A stretch of DNA of 64,000 nucleotides from NCBI RefSeq assembly GCF_038397785.1, contig NZ_CP151642.1:1116001-1180000 (forward strand), written 5' to 3'. Under the pieces are notes generated by a model. It had not been told where the DNA came from and ran no database searches. It saw nothing but the letters and a program-made list of their open reading frames with translations. The translations under genes were made by a program, and so were the position numbers. Source of the DNA: Salinibacterium sp. TMP30. Its GTDB lineage: Bacteria; Actinomycetota; Actinomycetes; Actinomycetales; Microbacteriaceae. This document shows positions 17,140 through 26,328 of this stretch, one piece after another (positions within the stretch are counted from its first letter, which is position 1; the number at the start of each line of letters is the position of its first letter).

Positions 17140-17174
17140 AGGAGGTGGCCCACACACACTGTGGGTCACCTCCT
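17140..17174 (+). promoter_or_regulatory. Strong intra-operon hairpin between binding-protein and permease genes
   Basis: AGGAGGTGGCCCAC pairs with GTGGGTCACCTCCT (14 pairs including one G-U) around a 7-base loop. No T-run follows. Placed between the binding protein and permease genes, it fits a 3' end stabiliser that raises expression of the binding protein relative to the membrane genes. The 5' arm contains an AGGAGG that is hidden in the stem. Confidence 0.7.
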
Positions 17175-17203
17175 CGTCCCCATTTTCTGCACGATAGGTA
17201 GGT

Positions 17204-18298
17204 ATGTCGCAGTCTGCTTCCGCCGTGATTGAACCGGCACCAACTCCAACGCCCACCCGGCGTTCCCGGGGGATCACAAATCCTCTTGTTCGTTTTCTTA
17301 TCGTCCGTTTCCTTCTCATTTTTCCGACCGTGTTCATCCTCGTAACGATGGTGTTCGTGCTGATGCGGTCGATCGGTGACCCGATCACGGCGGCGCTCGG
17401 TGGCCGTTTGACGGCAGCTCAATTGGCTGAACGTATTAGTTCGGCCGGTTACGACCGCCCGATTCTGGTTCAGTACTTCGAGTACCTTGGGCAGGTCTTC
17501 ACCGGCAATTTCGGTACGGCTATTACCGACGGTCGCCCGGTATCAGAGCTTCTTGTGACCTACGGAAGTGCCACGCTCGAACTTTCGCTGTACGCGATTC
17601 TGGTTGCTCTGGTGGTCGGTATTCCGCTGGGGATGGCCGCGGCTTACTTCCGTGACAAGTGGCCAGACGCGGTGCTGCGTGTTGCTGCGATCCTCGCGTA
17701 TGCCACTCCGGTCTTTTTCGCCGGGTTGTTGCTCAAGCTGGTATTCGCTGTGTGGCTCAAGGTGTTGCCGGTTGCCGGTCGTGCAACGCTGCGCACTGAG
17801 TTGGAGCTCAATGCCCTCGACAACAAGTCGGGCATCTACCTGATCGACGCAATCCGTTTGGGAAGCCCAGCAGCAATCGGAGACGTGCTTTCTCACGCAG
17901 TGCTCCCCGGCCTTGCACTCGGGCTGCTCACGGCGGGTATCTTCATGCGCCTAGTTCGCACCAACGTCATCGGGTCACTGTCGATGGACTATGTGGATTC
18001 TGCCCGTTCCCGTGGCGTTAGCGAGTTCCGTCTCGTTCGCAAGCACGCCTACAAGCCAGCGCTTATCCCGATCATTACGGTTATCGGTTTGCAGATCGCG
18101 CTCTTGCTTGGAGGTGCGGTGCTCACGGAAACCACGTTTGAGTGGAAGGGGCTCGGCTTCAAGCTTGTCGAGTATTTGGGCGCTCGTGACTTCGTTGCAG
18201 TGCAGGGCATCGTTGTGTTGCTCGCGGTGATCGTCGCTCTGACCAACTTCATCGTCGACATAATTGCGGCGATCATCGACCCGAGAGTGAGGTACTAA
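17204..18298 (+). CDS. ABC transporter permease, DppB type
   Basis: 364 residues. The first membrane helix lies at about residues 27-50 and five more follow after the extracellular loop, as in DppB/OppB. The cytoplasmic EAA-like loop is DSARSRGVSEFRLVRKHAYKPALIP, which contacts the ATPases. ATG preceded by a GATAGGTAGGT purine-containing stretch. It is followed 2 bases later by the DppC-type permease. Confidence 0.92.
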   Translation: MSQSASAVIEPAPTPTPTRRSRGITNPLVRFLIVRFLLIFPTVFILVTMVFVLMRSIGDPITAALGGRLTAAQLAERISSAGYDRPILVQYFEYLGQVFTGNFGTAITDGRPVSELLVTYGSATLELSLYAILVALVVGIPLGMAAAYFRDKWPDAVLRVAAILAYATPVFFAGLLLKLVFAVWLKVLPVAGRATLRTELELNALDNKSGIYLIDAIRLGSPAAIGDVLSHAVLPGLALGLLTAGIFMRLVRTNVIGSLSMDYVDSARSRGVSEFRLVRKHAYKPALIPIITVIGLQIALLLGGAVLTETTFEWKGLGFKLVEYLGARDFVAVQGIVVLLAVIVALTNFIVDIIAAIIDPRVRY

Positions 18299-18300
18299 TC

Positions 18301-19329
18301 ATGGCTACAACACCCTCACGGTTCGTGTCTATCTGGCGGCGTTTACCCGTCGTTCACCAAGTACGTCAAGCAGTTGGGCTGCAGCGCGGAATGCTTGTCG
18401 CCGGCCTTGTTCTGACGGGGATCTTCTTGCTCACGGCTTTATTTGCGCCTCTGCTCGCTCCTTATGGCTTCGCGCAGTTACGCGATGACGCTGGCACCTT
18501 TGGCGCACAGGTGCCTCCGGGCGGCGACCACATCCTGGGCACAACTGTCGGTGGCTATGACGTGCTGTCGCGGGTGATCTGGGGATCGCGCACAGCAGTG
18601 CTCGTAATCGTCGTTGCGGTTGCGCTGTCGATCTTTGCTGGCGTGCTTCTTGGGCTGGTCTCGGGCTACATCGGCAGTTGGATTGACCGCGTTCTGGTGG
18701 TCATCTCAGATGCTGTGTACGCATTCCCGACCCTGTTGCTCGCGATTGTTGCGGCGATCGCGATTAGCGGTGGTCGATCGAGTTTCTGGGGCGGCGTCTT
18801 TGCGGCGGCAATCTCGATCACGGTGGTCTACATTCCGCAGTATTTCCGGGTGATCCGTGCAGAGACGGTGCGAATCAAGTCGGAAGCGTATGTGGAGTCG
18901 GCGAAGGTTCTCGGGGCGAGCACTCCACGCATCATGTTCCGCCACGTGTTCCGCAACGCCACCCGCACCCTGCCGTTGATCTTCACTCTCAACAGTTCAG
19001 AAGCAATTCTGACGCTCGCGGGTCTGGGGTTCCTCGGTTTCGGTATCGAACCGTCTGCGGCAGCAGAGTGGGGTTACGATCTCAACAAGTCTATTTCGGA
19101 TGTCACGAGCGGTATCTGGTGGACGTCACTGTTCCCCGGTTTGGCTATCGTGCTCGTTGTGCTGGGAATCACTCTGGTGGGTGAGAGCCTCAATGACCTC
19201 GCTGATCCACGACTGCGCACTCGTCGTCGTGCTGACGCGTCGGCCCCGGTTCTCGAGACGTCAGCTCTCACCACGGTTGACCTTGATGGCGATGACACAC
19301 CGATCGATCCTGTGGAGGCTCGCTCATGA
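18301..19329 (+). CDS. ABC transporter permease, DppC type
   Basis: 342 residues with the N-terminal OppC-like helix (about 28-50), the HILGTT segment typical of DppC proteins and the coupling loop VESAKVLGASTPRIMFRHVFRNA. The tail after the last helix (about residues 305-342) is charged and low in complexity. The stop overlaps the ATPase start by 4 bases (ATGA). Confidence 0.92.
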   Translation: MATTPSRFVSIWRRLPVVHQVRQAVGLQRGMLVAGLVLTGIFLLTALFAPLLAPYGFAQLRDDAGTFGAQVPPGGDHILGTTVGGYDVLSRVIWGSRTAVLVIVVAVALSIFAGVLLGLVSGYIGSWIDRVLVVISDAVYAFPTLLLAIVAAIAISGGRSSFWGGVFAAAISITVVYIPQYFRVIRAETVRIKSEAYVESAKVLGASTPRIMFRHVFRNATRTLPLIFTLNSSEAILTLAGLGFLGFGIEPSAAAEWGYDLNKSISDVTSGIWWTSLFPGLAIVLVVLGITLVGESLNDLADPRLRTRRRADASAPVLETSALTTVDLDGDDTPIDPVEARS

Positions 19330-21005
19330 GCGACATTGTTGAAATCAAGAATCTCGAAGTAACATTCGCCACCGATGGTGGAGATGTAAAAGCCGTCGAC
19401 GATGTTTCGTTGACTCTCGCCCCTGGCGAGGTACTGGCGATCGTCGGCGAGAGTGGCAGCGGAAAGAGTGTCACAGCTAAGTCCGTTCTCGGTCTGCTGC
19501 CTGAAACAGCTGTCGCGCGTGGTGCAATCCTGCTCAATGGCAAAGACGTCATTGGGATGTCAGGAAAGCGGATGCGCGAATTGCGCGGTGTCGACGTCGC
19601 GATGGTGTTCCAAGAGCCGTCGCTTGCACTCAACCCGGTATTCACTGTTGGTTGGCAGATTGCCGAAGGATTGCGGGCCCACGGCAAGGTCAGTAAGAAG
19701 CAGGCGCGCGTCAAGGCGATCGAGATCTTGCGCAAGGTGGGTATTCCGGAGCCCCAGAAGCGAGTCGACTATTACCCCCACCAGTTCTCTGGTGGTCAGA
19801 AGCAGCGCGTTGTCATCGCGATGGCTCTTGTGCTTGAGCCTGAGTTGATTGTTGCCGACGAACCAACCACTGCACTGGATGTCACAGTGCAGGCTGAGAT
19901 TCTCGACCTGCTTCGCCGGTGCCGCGATGAGTTCGGTGCGGCGATCATCCTGATCACTCACAATATGGGTATCGTGGCCGATCTTTCTGACCGGGTGGCG
20001 GTGATGTATCAGGGCAAGCTGGTCGAAGAGGCTCCCGCTCAGCAGCTGTTCGATTCTGCGAAGCATCCGTACACCCAGAAGCTACTTGCTGCTGTTCCGC
20101 GCATTGGAACGGGTGCGGCGCGAGCCGCGGCTCGAGTCGTGGACCGTGAGGAAGCAGGAGGCGACACCAAGGTCGAGCCCGTCGTGGTGGCGAAGGATCT
20201 TGAGATCTCGTTCCCTGGTCGTTTCGGCCAGCAGCCCTTCCGCGCCGTCGATGGAGTAAGTTTCACTATTTCTCCCGGCGAAGTTCTTGGCCTTGTCGGT
20301 GAGAGTGGTTCGGGTAAGACCACAATCGGTCGTGCGATTGGCGGCCTTAACAAGATCACGGGCGGCTCGCTTCAGGTTCTTGGTCACGAGATGCTCGGAT
20401 TCAAAGAGCGCAAGTTCCGGCCCGTTCGTAGCGAAATCGGGTTCGTATTTCAGGATCCGGCATCCAGCTTCAATCCGCTGCTCACAATCGCCGAGTGCGT
20501 TGCGGAACCGCTCATCGTGCACGATCAGGCGCGGGACTCTAAGGATGCCCGTGGCCGAGTTGACGAACTGCTCGAAGCGGTGCAATTGCCCCGTGCATTC
20601 GGGGATCGTTACCCGCATGAGCTGAGCGGTGGCCAACGCCAGCGCGCAAGCCTCGCTCGTTCGCTCGCACTGCGGCCTCGACTGCTGATTGCCGATGAGC
20701 CGACCAGCGCGCTTGACGTATCTGTTCAGGCGAAGGTCCTTGAGCTATTCGCTGATCTGCAGCGCGACCTCGGATTCGCGGCGCTGTTCATCAGCCACGA
20801 TCTCGCGGTCGTTGATATGCTCTCGGACCGAATCGCGGTGCTCTACAAGGGGAAACTCGTTGAGGAGGGCGTCGGCTCTGACGTTCTCGGTAACCCTCAG
20901 CATCCTTACACGCAACGTCTGCTTGCTTCGCTCCCGGTGCCCGATCCGCGTGAGCAGGCTGAGCGTCGTGAAGCGCTGAGGTCGCTGACTGCCGTAGATT
21001 ATTGA
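19326..21005 (+). CDS. ABC transporter double ATP-binding protein (DppD-DppF fusion)
   Basis: 559 residues with two complete nucleotide-binding domains. N-half: Walker A GESGSGKS, signature FSGGQKQR, Walker [14 protein letters not shown]-loop ITHN. C-half: [33 protein letters not shown]. Each half ends with the HPYTQ oligopeptide-transporter C-domain. Two halves in one chain would already be enough for a complete transporter, which makes the third ATPase gene just downstream notable. Confidence 0.95.
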   Translation: MSDIVEIKNLEVTFATDGGDVKAVDDVSLTLAPGEVLAIVGESGSGKSVTAKSVLGLLPETAVARGAILLNGKDVIGMSGKRMRELRGVDVAMVFQEPSLALNPVFTVGWQIAEGLRAHGKVSKKQARVKAIEILRKVGIPEPQKRVDYYPHQFSGGQKQRVVIAMALVLEPELIVADEPTTALDVTVQAEILDLLRRCRDEFGAAIILITHNMGIVADLSDRVAVMYQGKLVEEAPAQQLFDSAKHPYTQKLLAAVPRIGTGAARAAARVVDREEAGGDTKVEPVVVAKDLEISFPGRFGQQPFRAVDGVSFTISPGEVLGLVGESGSGKTTIGRAIGGLNKITGGSLQVLGHEMLGFKERKFRPVRSEIGFVFQDPASSFNPLLTIAECVAEPLIVHDQARDSKDARGRVDELLEAVQLPRAFGDRYPHELSGGQRQRASLARSLALRPRLLIADEPTSALDVSVQAKVLELFADLQRDLGFAALFISHDLAVVDMLSDRIAVLYKGKLVEEGVGSDVLGNPQHPYTQRLLASLPVPDPREQAERREALRSLTAVDY

Positions 21006-21006
21006 G

Positions 21007-21828
21007 GTGACTTCTTCTCAGCCGACAGTGAACGCGCGTGACCTGTCACTGCGCTACCCGTCGCGCAATCCAGAAACACGTTCGGTTGCCGTCAACGGGC
21101 TGAGTTTTGAGATTGCTGCAGGTGAAGTGCTGACCGTCGTGGGTGAGAGTGGCTCCGGTAAGAGCACCCTCGCTAAAGCCGTTGCACTTCAGGCTGAGAC
21201 GGGCGCGTATGGATCGCCGTTGTTTAGCGGCGGTGAGTTGAGCGTTCTGGGCACCGAGCTCCGATCAGTGAGTCGACGTAAGCGTGACCACCTGAGCCTG
21301 AAGGTCGGCTATTTGCCTCAAGACGCAGGTAACCATCTCAACGGGCGCCTCACTGTAGGGGAGAACATTGCCGAGCCGATCTTTGTGCGCGATCGCCGTT
21401 TCAATCAGCGTGAAGCGGCCGAAGCGGTAGCGACGCTCATCGACACGGTTCGGTTGCCGTTGGCCGTAATGAATCGCTATCCCTACGAGTTGAGTAAGGG
21501 GCAGCGTCAGCGAGTCGCGATCGCGCGGTCGATGATTCTTGAACCGCAACTGCTGGTCGCCGATGATCCAACCGCGGGAATCGATGTCAACGTGCGTGCG
21601 GCCATTCTCGATCTCATCGTCGATCTGCAGCGGGATCGAGCATTTTCGGCGCTCCTGGTCACCGCCGATCTGGCCGCTGTTCGCCGCATCTCCACCACCA
21701 TTGCCGTGATGCACCGGGGAATCCTGGTGGGTATCGGTGAACTTGATGATGTTCTTTCTGACCCGTGGCACCCCTACGTTCAGGGACTCGCACATTCGCT
21801 GGTGGAGCTGAGAAGTGAACAGCGCTAG
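21007..21828 (+). CDS. ABC transporter ATP-binding protein with degenerate catalytic motifs
   Basis: 273 residues. Walker A is intact (GESGSGKST, 46-54) and the Q-loop is present (Q105), but the signature is LSKGQ (162-166), the Walker B catalytic glutamate is an aspartate (LLVADDP, D187) and the H-loop histidine is an alanine (LLVTADLA, A220 where SHD or THD is expected). It could bind ATP but probably hydrolyses it poorly. It is separated by one base from the fused double ATPase. Possible roles are a regulatory subunit or a gene in decay; the intact frame argues against simple decay. Confidence 0.88.
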   Translation: MTSSQPTVNARDLSLRYPSRNPETRSVAVNGLSFEIAAGEVLTVVGESGSGKSTLAKAVALQAETGAYGSPLFSGGELSVLGTELRSVSRRKRDHLSLKVGYLPQDAGNHLNGRLTVGENIAEPIFVRDRRFNQREAAEAVATLIDTVRLPLAVMNRYPYELSKGQRQRVAIARSMILEPQLLVADDPTAGIDVNVRAAILDLIVDLQRDRAFSALLVTADLAAVRRISTTIAVMHRGILVGIGELDDVLSDPWHPYVQGLAHSLVELRSEQR

Positions 21829-22837
21829 TCGGACCGCGAACTCTAGTTCCACCTGGTTTGTCGGGGGATGGGGCCCTGACATGGAGGGCGAATCCGAAGG
21901 AATTTCGGTTATGCGCAGCCGAAGCGATGGGGCACTCGAACTGTCGCACCTAGCTGCAGAAGCGCCCTCGGCGTCCTTCATAGTCGTCGACGGTGACCGC
22001 GTGTACGCGACGCTGGAGGGCTCCGGCGAGGTAGTCACGTTCGACCGTGACGGCGAGGCGCTAACTAACCAGAGCACGGCATCCAGCGGGGGGCAGTATC
22101 CGTGCCACCTGACGGTAAAGGACTCTGTTGTCGTTGCTGCGAACTACGGCACCGGCACGCTTGGCGTGCTTGAGCGATCAGGAGAGCCATCAGCACTCGA
22201 ATACAGGTCGGCATCAGAGCCCACAGGCAGGGGACCGCGCCCCCAGCAGGACGGTCCGCACGCTCACTCCTCGCTGTTTGTCGACGACGAGACGCTGGTC
22301 GCCCTCGATCTCGGGGCCGACCGCATCCGAATCTTGCACTACAACGACTTCGCTCTGACCCCAGTGGATGAGGTGGCCCTGCCGGCAGGATTCGGGCCTC
22401 GAGATATTGTGGCTCGCCCCGGCAACCTTTTCTACGTTCTGGGAGAACTAGGGCTCGCCTTTCTCATCTTTGAGTGGCGCGACCGTGAACTGCACAAACT
22501 CTGCTCGATTGCCCTTCCGGGTGCTAGCGAAGGCGACCACGCGTCTGCGATTGCGATCTCCGCCGACGGTCGACATGCCTACGTCGGCCTTCGGCGCAGC
22601 AACCTCGTCGCCGTGCTCACCATTGCCGAAAACGGTCGCAGTGTTGCACCCCTCACAGCAGTGTCCTGTGAGGGCGATTGGCCACGTCACCTCGTGATGC
22701 ACGATGACGTACTGCACGTGAGCAACCAGTTCTCGAATACGATCGCCAGCTTCCGCATCGATGAGAACGGCATCCCGAAGCTGATTGCTCCGCCAACCAG
22801 GGTACTTTCGCCGACCTACCTGGCGCGAATCGTCTGA
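21815..22837 (+). CDS. Lactonase-family seven-bladed beta-propeller protein (6-phosphogluconolactonase-like)
   Basis: 340 residues of the YbhE/Pgl-type lactonase fold: repeated blades with VYATLEGSGEVVTF, the conserved GPRPQQDGPHAHSSLF (with the HxH pair), and GDWPRHLVMHDDVLHVSNQFSNT near the end, where PRH and NQ are family hallmarks. No signal peptide. The GTG start overlaps the ATPase stop by 14 bases. Whether it acts in the pentose phosphate pathway or on another lactone is not clear; the operon context is a peptide transporter. Confidence 0.85.
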   Translation: MNSASRTANSSSTWFVGGWGPDMEGESEGISVMRSRSDGALELSHLAAEAPSASFIVVDGDRVYATLEGSGEVVTFDRDGEALTNQSTASSGGQYPCHLTVKDSVVVAANYGTGTLGVLERSGEPSALEYRSASEPTGRGPRPQQDGPHAHSSLFVDDETLVALDLGADRIRILHYNDFALTPVDEVALPAGFGPRDIVARPGNLFYVLGELGLAFLIFEWRDRELHKLCSIALPGASEGDHASAIAISADGRHAYVGLRRSNLVAVLTIAENGRSVAPLTAVSCEGDWPRHLVMHDDVLHVSNQFSNTIASFRIDENGIPKLIAPPTRVLSPTYLARIV

Positions 22838-22841
22838 TGGT

Positions 22842-22870
22842 TTTAGAACTGCACAATCATTTGCTAATGT
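22842..22870 (+). promoter_or_regulatory. Promoter candidate for tRNA-Asn
   Basis: TTTAGA (22842-22847), a 17-base spacer, then TAATGT (22865-22870). The tRNA begins 19 bases after the -10 element. The fit to the sigma70-type consensus is fair and spacing is ideal. Confidence 0.45.
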
Positions 22871-22888
22871 AGACGAGTTGCACAGCGA

Positions 22889-22961
22889 TCCTCGATAGCT
22901 CAATTGGCAGAGCAATCGGCTGTTAACCGGTAGGTTCTTGGTTCGAGTCCAAGTCGAGGAG
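22889..22961 (+). tRNA. tRNA-Asn (anticodon GTT)
   Basis: 73 bases fold as a cloverleaf. Acceptor TCCTCGA pairs with TCGAGGA, the D-stem is GCTC/GAGC, the anticodon loop is CTGTTAA (anticodon at 22922-22924), and the T-arm is CTTGG-TTCGAGT-CCAAG. Discriminator is G. CCA is not encoded. It is followed at once by a perfect intrinsic terminator. Confidence 0.97.
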
Positions 22962-22970
22962 CTTCTGAAT

Positions 22971-22999
22971 CCCGGCCACTGAGGTGGCCGGGATTTTTT
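22971..22999 (+). terminator. Intrinsic terminator after tRNA-Asn
   Basis: CCCGGCCAC pairs perfectly with GTGGCCGGG around the loop TGAG, followed by ATTTTTT. This is the clearest rho-independent terminator in the window. Confidence 0.95.
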
Positions 23000-23115
23000 G
23001 CATTCTGGCGTGGTTCGTTGTCTCGCTCCGCAGGCGTCAACTACTCCGTAGGGAGTAGCGGGGTGTGCGCCGCAAAGCCGATGTGTGCGCGTCGACGGCC
23101 AACTAGCATCGGAGC

Positions 23116-24351
23116 ATGCCCTCATCCGATCAATCGTCTCGTTCTGCCAGTGCAATGGCTGACGCGATGATGAAGGGCCCTGGCTTTGGCTTTCCCGTCT
23201 CGCGACGGTCAGCCCTGCTGCGGCGGTGGCTGCCCGTAGTGGTTTCTTTGCTTGTGCAGGTGCCGATCACCGTGATCAGTGTTATTCGAGCCAACGACTT
23301 TGGCCTGCCGGGCGTCGCTCTTATCCTGCTCTCAGTTCTTGGCCCCGCTCTGTTGATTTGGGCGCGCGACTACCCAGGGCCGATCATTGCCAGCCTGTCG
23401 GCCCTGGGCGCCGCGGACTTCTTGCTCGGGTATTCCGAGATTTCGCCGCCGTATCTGGCGTTGGCATTTGCCATAGTGATCGCAGTTTCGCGTGGTGCGC
23501 GCACGTGGACCTGGATTTCGCTGATCGTCGTGTGGGAGGCGACACTGTTGGCCGCGTTGTTGGTTGGTATCGCACTCGAACCACCTCGCATCGTCGTGAC
23601 GACGCTCGGATTGCTGCTTGTTTTAGGATTCGCGGAATCCTATCGGCGTCGTGGTGAACACTTCGTGCAGTTTCAGCAGGCGTTTGCTGACCGCCGTGAA
23701 GCCGAATTGCGAGCCGAACGCGTTCGAATTGCCCGCGAGCTTCACGATGTTTTGGCGCACTCACTCAGCCAGATCAACGTTCAGGCGGGTGTGGGGCTTC
23801 ATCTTATGCACAAGCAGCCCGAGCAGGCAGAAGCAGCCCTCGCAAGCATCAAGAGCTCAAGTAAGGAAGCGCTCGATGAAGTGCGATCACTGTTGGGCAT
23901 GCTGCGCACCGAAGGCTCTGACGGTGCCACCGTCGATGACGATGCGGTCCCGCCGGTTCCCGAACCCGATCTTTCACGATTGACCAGCCTGGTCGACTCG
24001 GTGCGCTCTCAGGGGCTCGAAGTGTTGCTCGCGTGCGAGGTAACACCGGAGACACCCACCGCAGTGCAACTTGCTCTCTACCGAATCGTGCAAGAGTCAC
24101 TGACAAATATTGTTCGCCATGCCAAGGCAACCGCCGTCAGCGTGAGCGTTGGCTACGACGGCGGCGACTATCTCGTTACTATTGCCGACAACGGTGTGGG
24201 GTTTGATAACTCCGTCGACAACGAGGGGCGAGGCTTGTTAGGGATGCGCGAAAGAGCTGACCTCTTGGGCGGCACCCTCCACGTGGGCGAATCAACAGCG
24301 GGTGGCGCGCTCGTTACAGCGCGTATTCCGCGTCGACCGGCATCCACATGA
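23116..24351 (+). CDS. Two-component sensor histidine kinase (NarL-type, HisKA_3)
   Basis: 411 residues. Four or more hydrophobic helices fill residues 38-170, with no large extracellular loop, so it senses in or near the membrane. The dimerisation helix has RIARELHDVLAHSLSQI with phospho-acceptor H210. The ATPase domain shows N-box LYRIVQESLTNIVRHAKA and G-boxes ADNGVGF and GRGLLGMRERA. The start overlaps nothing upstream; the response regulator begins in its last codons (ATGA). The signal is unknown. Confidence 0.93.
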   Translation: MPSSDQSSRSASAMADAMMKGPGFGFPVSRRSALLRRWLPVVVSLLVQVPITVISVIRANDFGLPGVALILLSVLGPALLIWARDYPGPIIASLSALGAADFLLGYSEISPPYLALAFAIVIAVSRGARTWTWISLIVVWEATLLAALLVGIALEPPRIVVTTLGLLLVLGFAESYRRRGEHFVQFQQAFADRREAELRAERVRIARELHDVLAHSLSQINVQAGVGLHLMHKQPEQAEAALASIKSSSKEALDEVRSLLGMLRTEGSDGATVDDDAVPPVPEPDLSRLTSLVDSVRSQGLEVLLACEVTPETPTAVQLALYRIVQESLTNIVRHAKATAVSVSVGYDGGDYLVTIADNGVGFDNSVDNEGRGLLGMRERADLLGGTLHVGESTAGGALVTARIPRRPAST

Positions 24352-25013
24352 TTCGGGTTGTCGTCGCTGACGATCAGCAGCTGATTCGTGCGGGCTTCCG
24401 CAGTTTGCTCGACGCTGAAGATGACATTGAGGTCGTTGGCGAAGCTGCGACGGGCACCGATGTCATCGAGGTTGTGCGACGTGAGCGCCCCGACGTAGTG
24501 CTGATGGATATCCGGATGCCGGATGGCGACGGACTGTGGGCCACTGAACAAATTGCTACTTTCCCTGAACTTGCCGCGACTCGAATAGTGGTCGTCACGA
24601 CGTTCGAGGTCGACGAGTATGTCGCGCGTGCGATCAGGGCTGGCGCGAGTGGTTTCCTAGTGAAAGATACGGAACCGGTGGAGCTCATCCGAGCGGTGCG
24701 GGTCGTTGCTGCTGGCGACGCGCTGCTGAGCCCGGGAGTCACGAAGCGACTGCTCGCCAGATTCGCTGGTGGATCGTCCGTAGTGATCGACAACAGCATC
24801 CTCACCGCCATCACGACCCGCGAGCGCGAAGTTCTCGCCCTCGTTGGGCAGGGGCTCACGAACGCGGAGATCGGCGAGAAACTCTTCCTCAGCCCACTCA
24901 CTGCTAAGACGCACGTTTCGCGCATCATGGCGAAGCTCATGGCACGCGATCGCGTTCAATTGGTTGTGATCGCCTACGAAACCGGACTCGTTTCCTCAGG
25001 GCGCGCTGTGTGA
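24348..25013 (+). CDS. LuxR/NarL-family response regulator
   Basis: 221 residues. Receiver domain with acidic pair D8/D9, phospho-acceptor D54 (VLMDIRMPDGDG) and the conserved lysine in FLVKDTEP. A C-terminal LuxR helix-turn-helix runs from LTTREREVLALVGQGLTNAEIGEKL-type residues (about 155-215) to HVSRIMAKLMARDRVQLV. It overlaps the kinase gene by 4 bases and is clearly its partner. Targets are unknown; the decayed azlCD locus follows directly. Confidence 0.94.
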   Translation: MIRVVVADDQQLIRAGFRSLLDAEDDIEVVGEAATGTDVIEVVRRERPDVVLMDIRMPDGDGLWATEQIATFPELAATRIVVVTTFEVDEYVARAIRAGASGFLVKDTEPVELIRAVRVVAAGDALLSPGVTKRLLARFAGGSSVVIDNSILTAITTREREVLALVGQGLTNAEIGEKLFLSPLTAKTHVSRIMAKLMARDRVQLVVIAYETGLVSSGRAV

Positions 25014-25728
25014 CAGAGAATTGACGCACGCGTTCGCCTTAAATCTCTTCGGCCATTCGATCAAGTTTCGCGGTCGGTCTCGCCGTTGCCGCCTACGGAA
25101 TCTCATTCGGTGCGCTCTCGGTTGCCGCAGGGCTGGATGTCTGGCAAACCTGTGCATTGAGCCTGCTGGTGTTCTCTGGTGGGTCCCAATTTGCCCTGGT
25201 GGTGGTTCTCGCTCCCGGTGGAGTTGCCGTCGGCGGTAGCGACGGCACAGCCGACCCTTGCACGCCAACGCGCCGGATTTTGGTGGACGGGCCTCGTCAT
25301 CTACGTCGGGTGGAACCTCACCACGTTGATTGGAGCTCTAATTGGCGATCAGTTGGGCGATGTGAGGCAGTACGGTCTCGATGCGGCGGCTGCCGCAGCC
25401 TTACTCGGCCTGCGGCGGCCTCGCCTTTAAGCAACTGCAACCCATTGTTGTCGCTGTTGGCGCGGTCGCCGTTGCCGCTGCGCTGATGCCCGTTCTCCCT
25501 GCTGGCATCCCCGTGCTTGCGGCAGCGCGGCTCGCAAACCTACTGACCGTTGCGCTACTGTCGGCGCTGGTTGTCGTGCAGAGCTTTGGTTCGACACGAG
25601 GCTTCGAAGTGGATGCCCGGCTCCCGGCTGTGGTTGTGGCTGCGGTGCTGTTCGCACTCCGGGCGCCGTTCATCCTCGTGATTATCGCTGCGGCTCTCGT
25701 CGCGGCAGCGATTCGGGCCTTCCTCTAG
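25010..25728 (+). pseudogene. azlC: Broken azlC-azlD branched-chain amino acid exporter genes
   Basis: Pieces of AzlC appear in different frames. VGLAVAAYGISFGALS to SGGSQFALV is in one frame (25073 to about 25250). GFWWTGLVIYVGWNLTTLIG to YGLDAAAAAAL is in a second (about 25275-25415). KQLQPIVVAVGAVAVAAALMP to GIPVLAAA follows in a third. That frame then runs straight into the second half of AzlD (VALLSALVVVQ to RAPFILVIIAAALVAA), ending at 25728. The middle of AzlC (roughly 80 residues) and the first part of AzlD are missing. At least three frame changes and two deletions are needed. Intact AzlCD exports branched-chain amino acids. Confidence 0.85.
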
Positions 25729-26288
25729 GCGTCAAGTTGTTCTTCGGTGGGCAGCCAGGAGTTTCCTGGTTGACCCCAGCCTTGCTTGCGGATGGCCTTC
25801 GCCGCGGCTTTGGCATCGGGTTCACGAAGGCGGTCGGCATAGAGCACCCCGTCAAGGTGGTCATATTCGTGTTGGAAGATGCGGGCAAGCCAGCCGGATG
25901 CTTCGATTTCAAAAGGCTTCTGGTCGAGATCTACGGCTCGCAGGATGACGCGGTCGGCGCGTACCAGCCCGAATCGTTCGCCGGGAATGGAAAGGCACCC
26001 TTCTTCATCCGCCTCGCTCGGTTCATGGATGGGGGTGGGGGAGTGCCAGAGTTCTGGATTTATGGCGACTCCGTGCCAGTGAGTGTCGTCGTCGTCGGTC
26101 CAGTCGTAAACGAATATGCGTTGCGAAACACCGACCTGGGGTGCGGCAAGGCCGACCCCTGGCGCCTCATCCATCGTTTCGAACATGTCGCTAACCAGCG
26201 TGTTCAGAATGCGGTCGAAGGCCGTTACCGGATTCGCAGGAGTGTGGAGCACCGGATCGCCGGTGATAATGATGGGAAGTACGGCCAT
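25725..26288 (-). CDS. def: Peptide deformylase
   Basis: 187 residues with all three motifs: GVGLAAPQVG (44-53), EGCLSIPG with metal ligand C98, and HEYDHLDG with H140, E141 and H144. It removes the formyl group from new proteins. The C-terminal extension (about residues 160-187) is typical of actinobacterial type III-like forms. Its stop overlaps the end of the azlCD remnant by 4 bases on the opposite strand, and it is divergent from the membrane transporter at 26329. Confidence 0.95.
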   Translation of the reverse strand: MAVLPIIITGDPVLHTPANPVTAFDRILNTLVSDMFETMDEAPGVGLAAPQVGVSQRIFVYDWTDDDDTHWHGVAINPELWHSPTPIHEPSEADEEGCLSIPGERFGLVRADRVILRAVDLDQKPFEIEASGWLARIFQHEYDHLDGVLYADRLREPDAKAAAKAIRKQGWGQPGNSWLPTEEQLDA

Positions 26289-26328
26289 GTACTAAGAATA
26301 TCTCGCTTGAACCGAGTACATTTGACGG

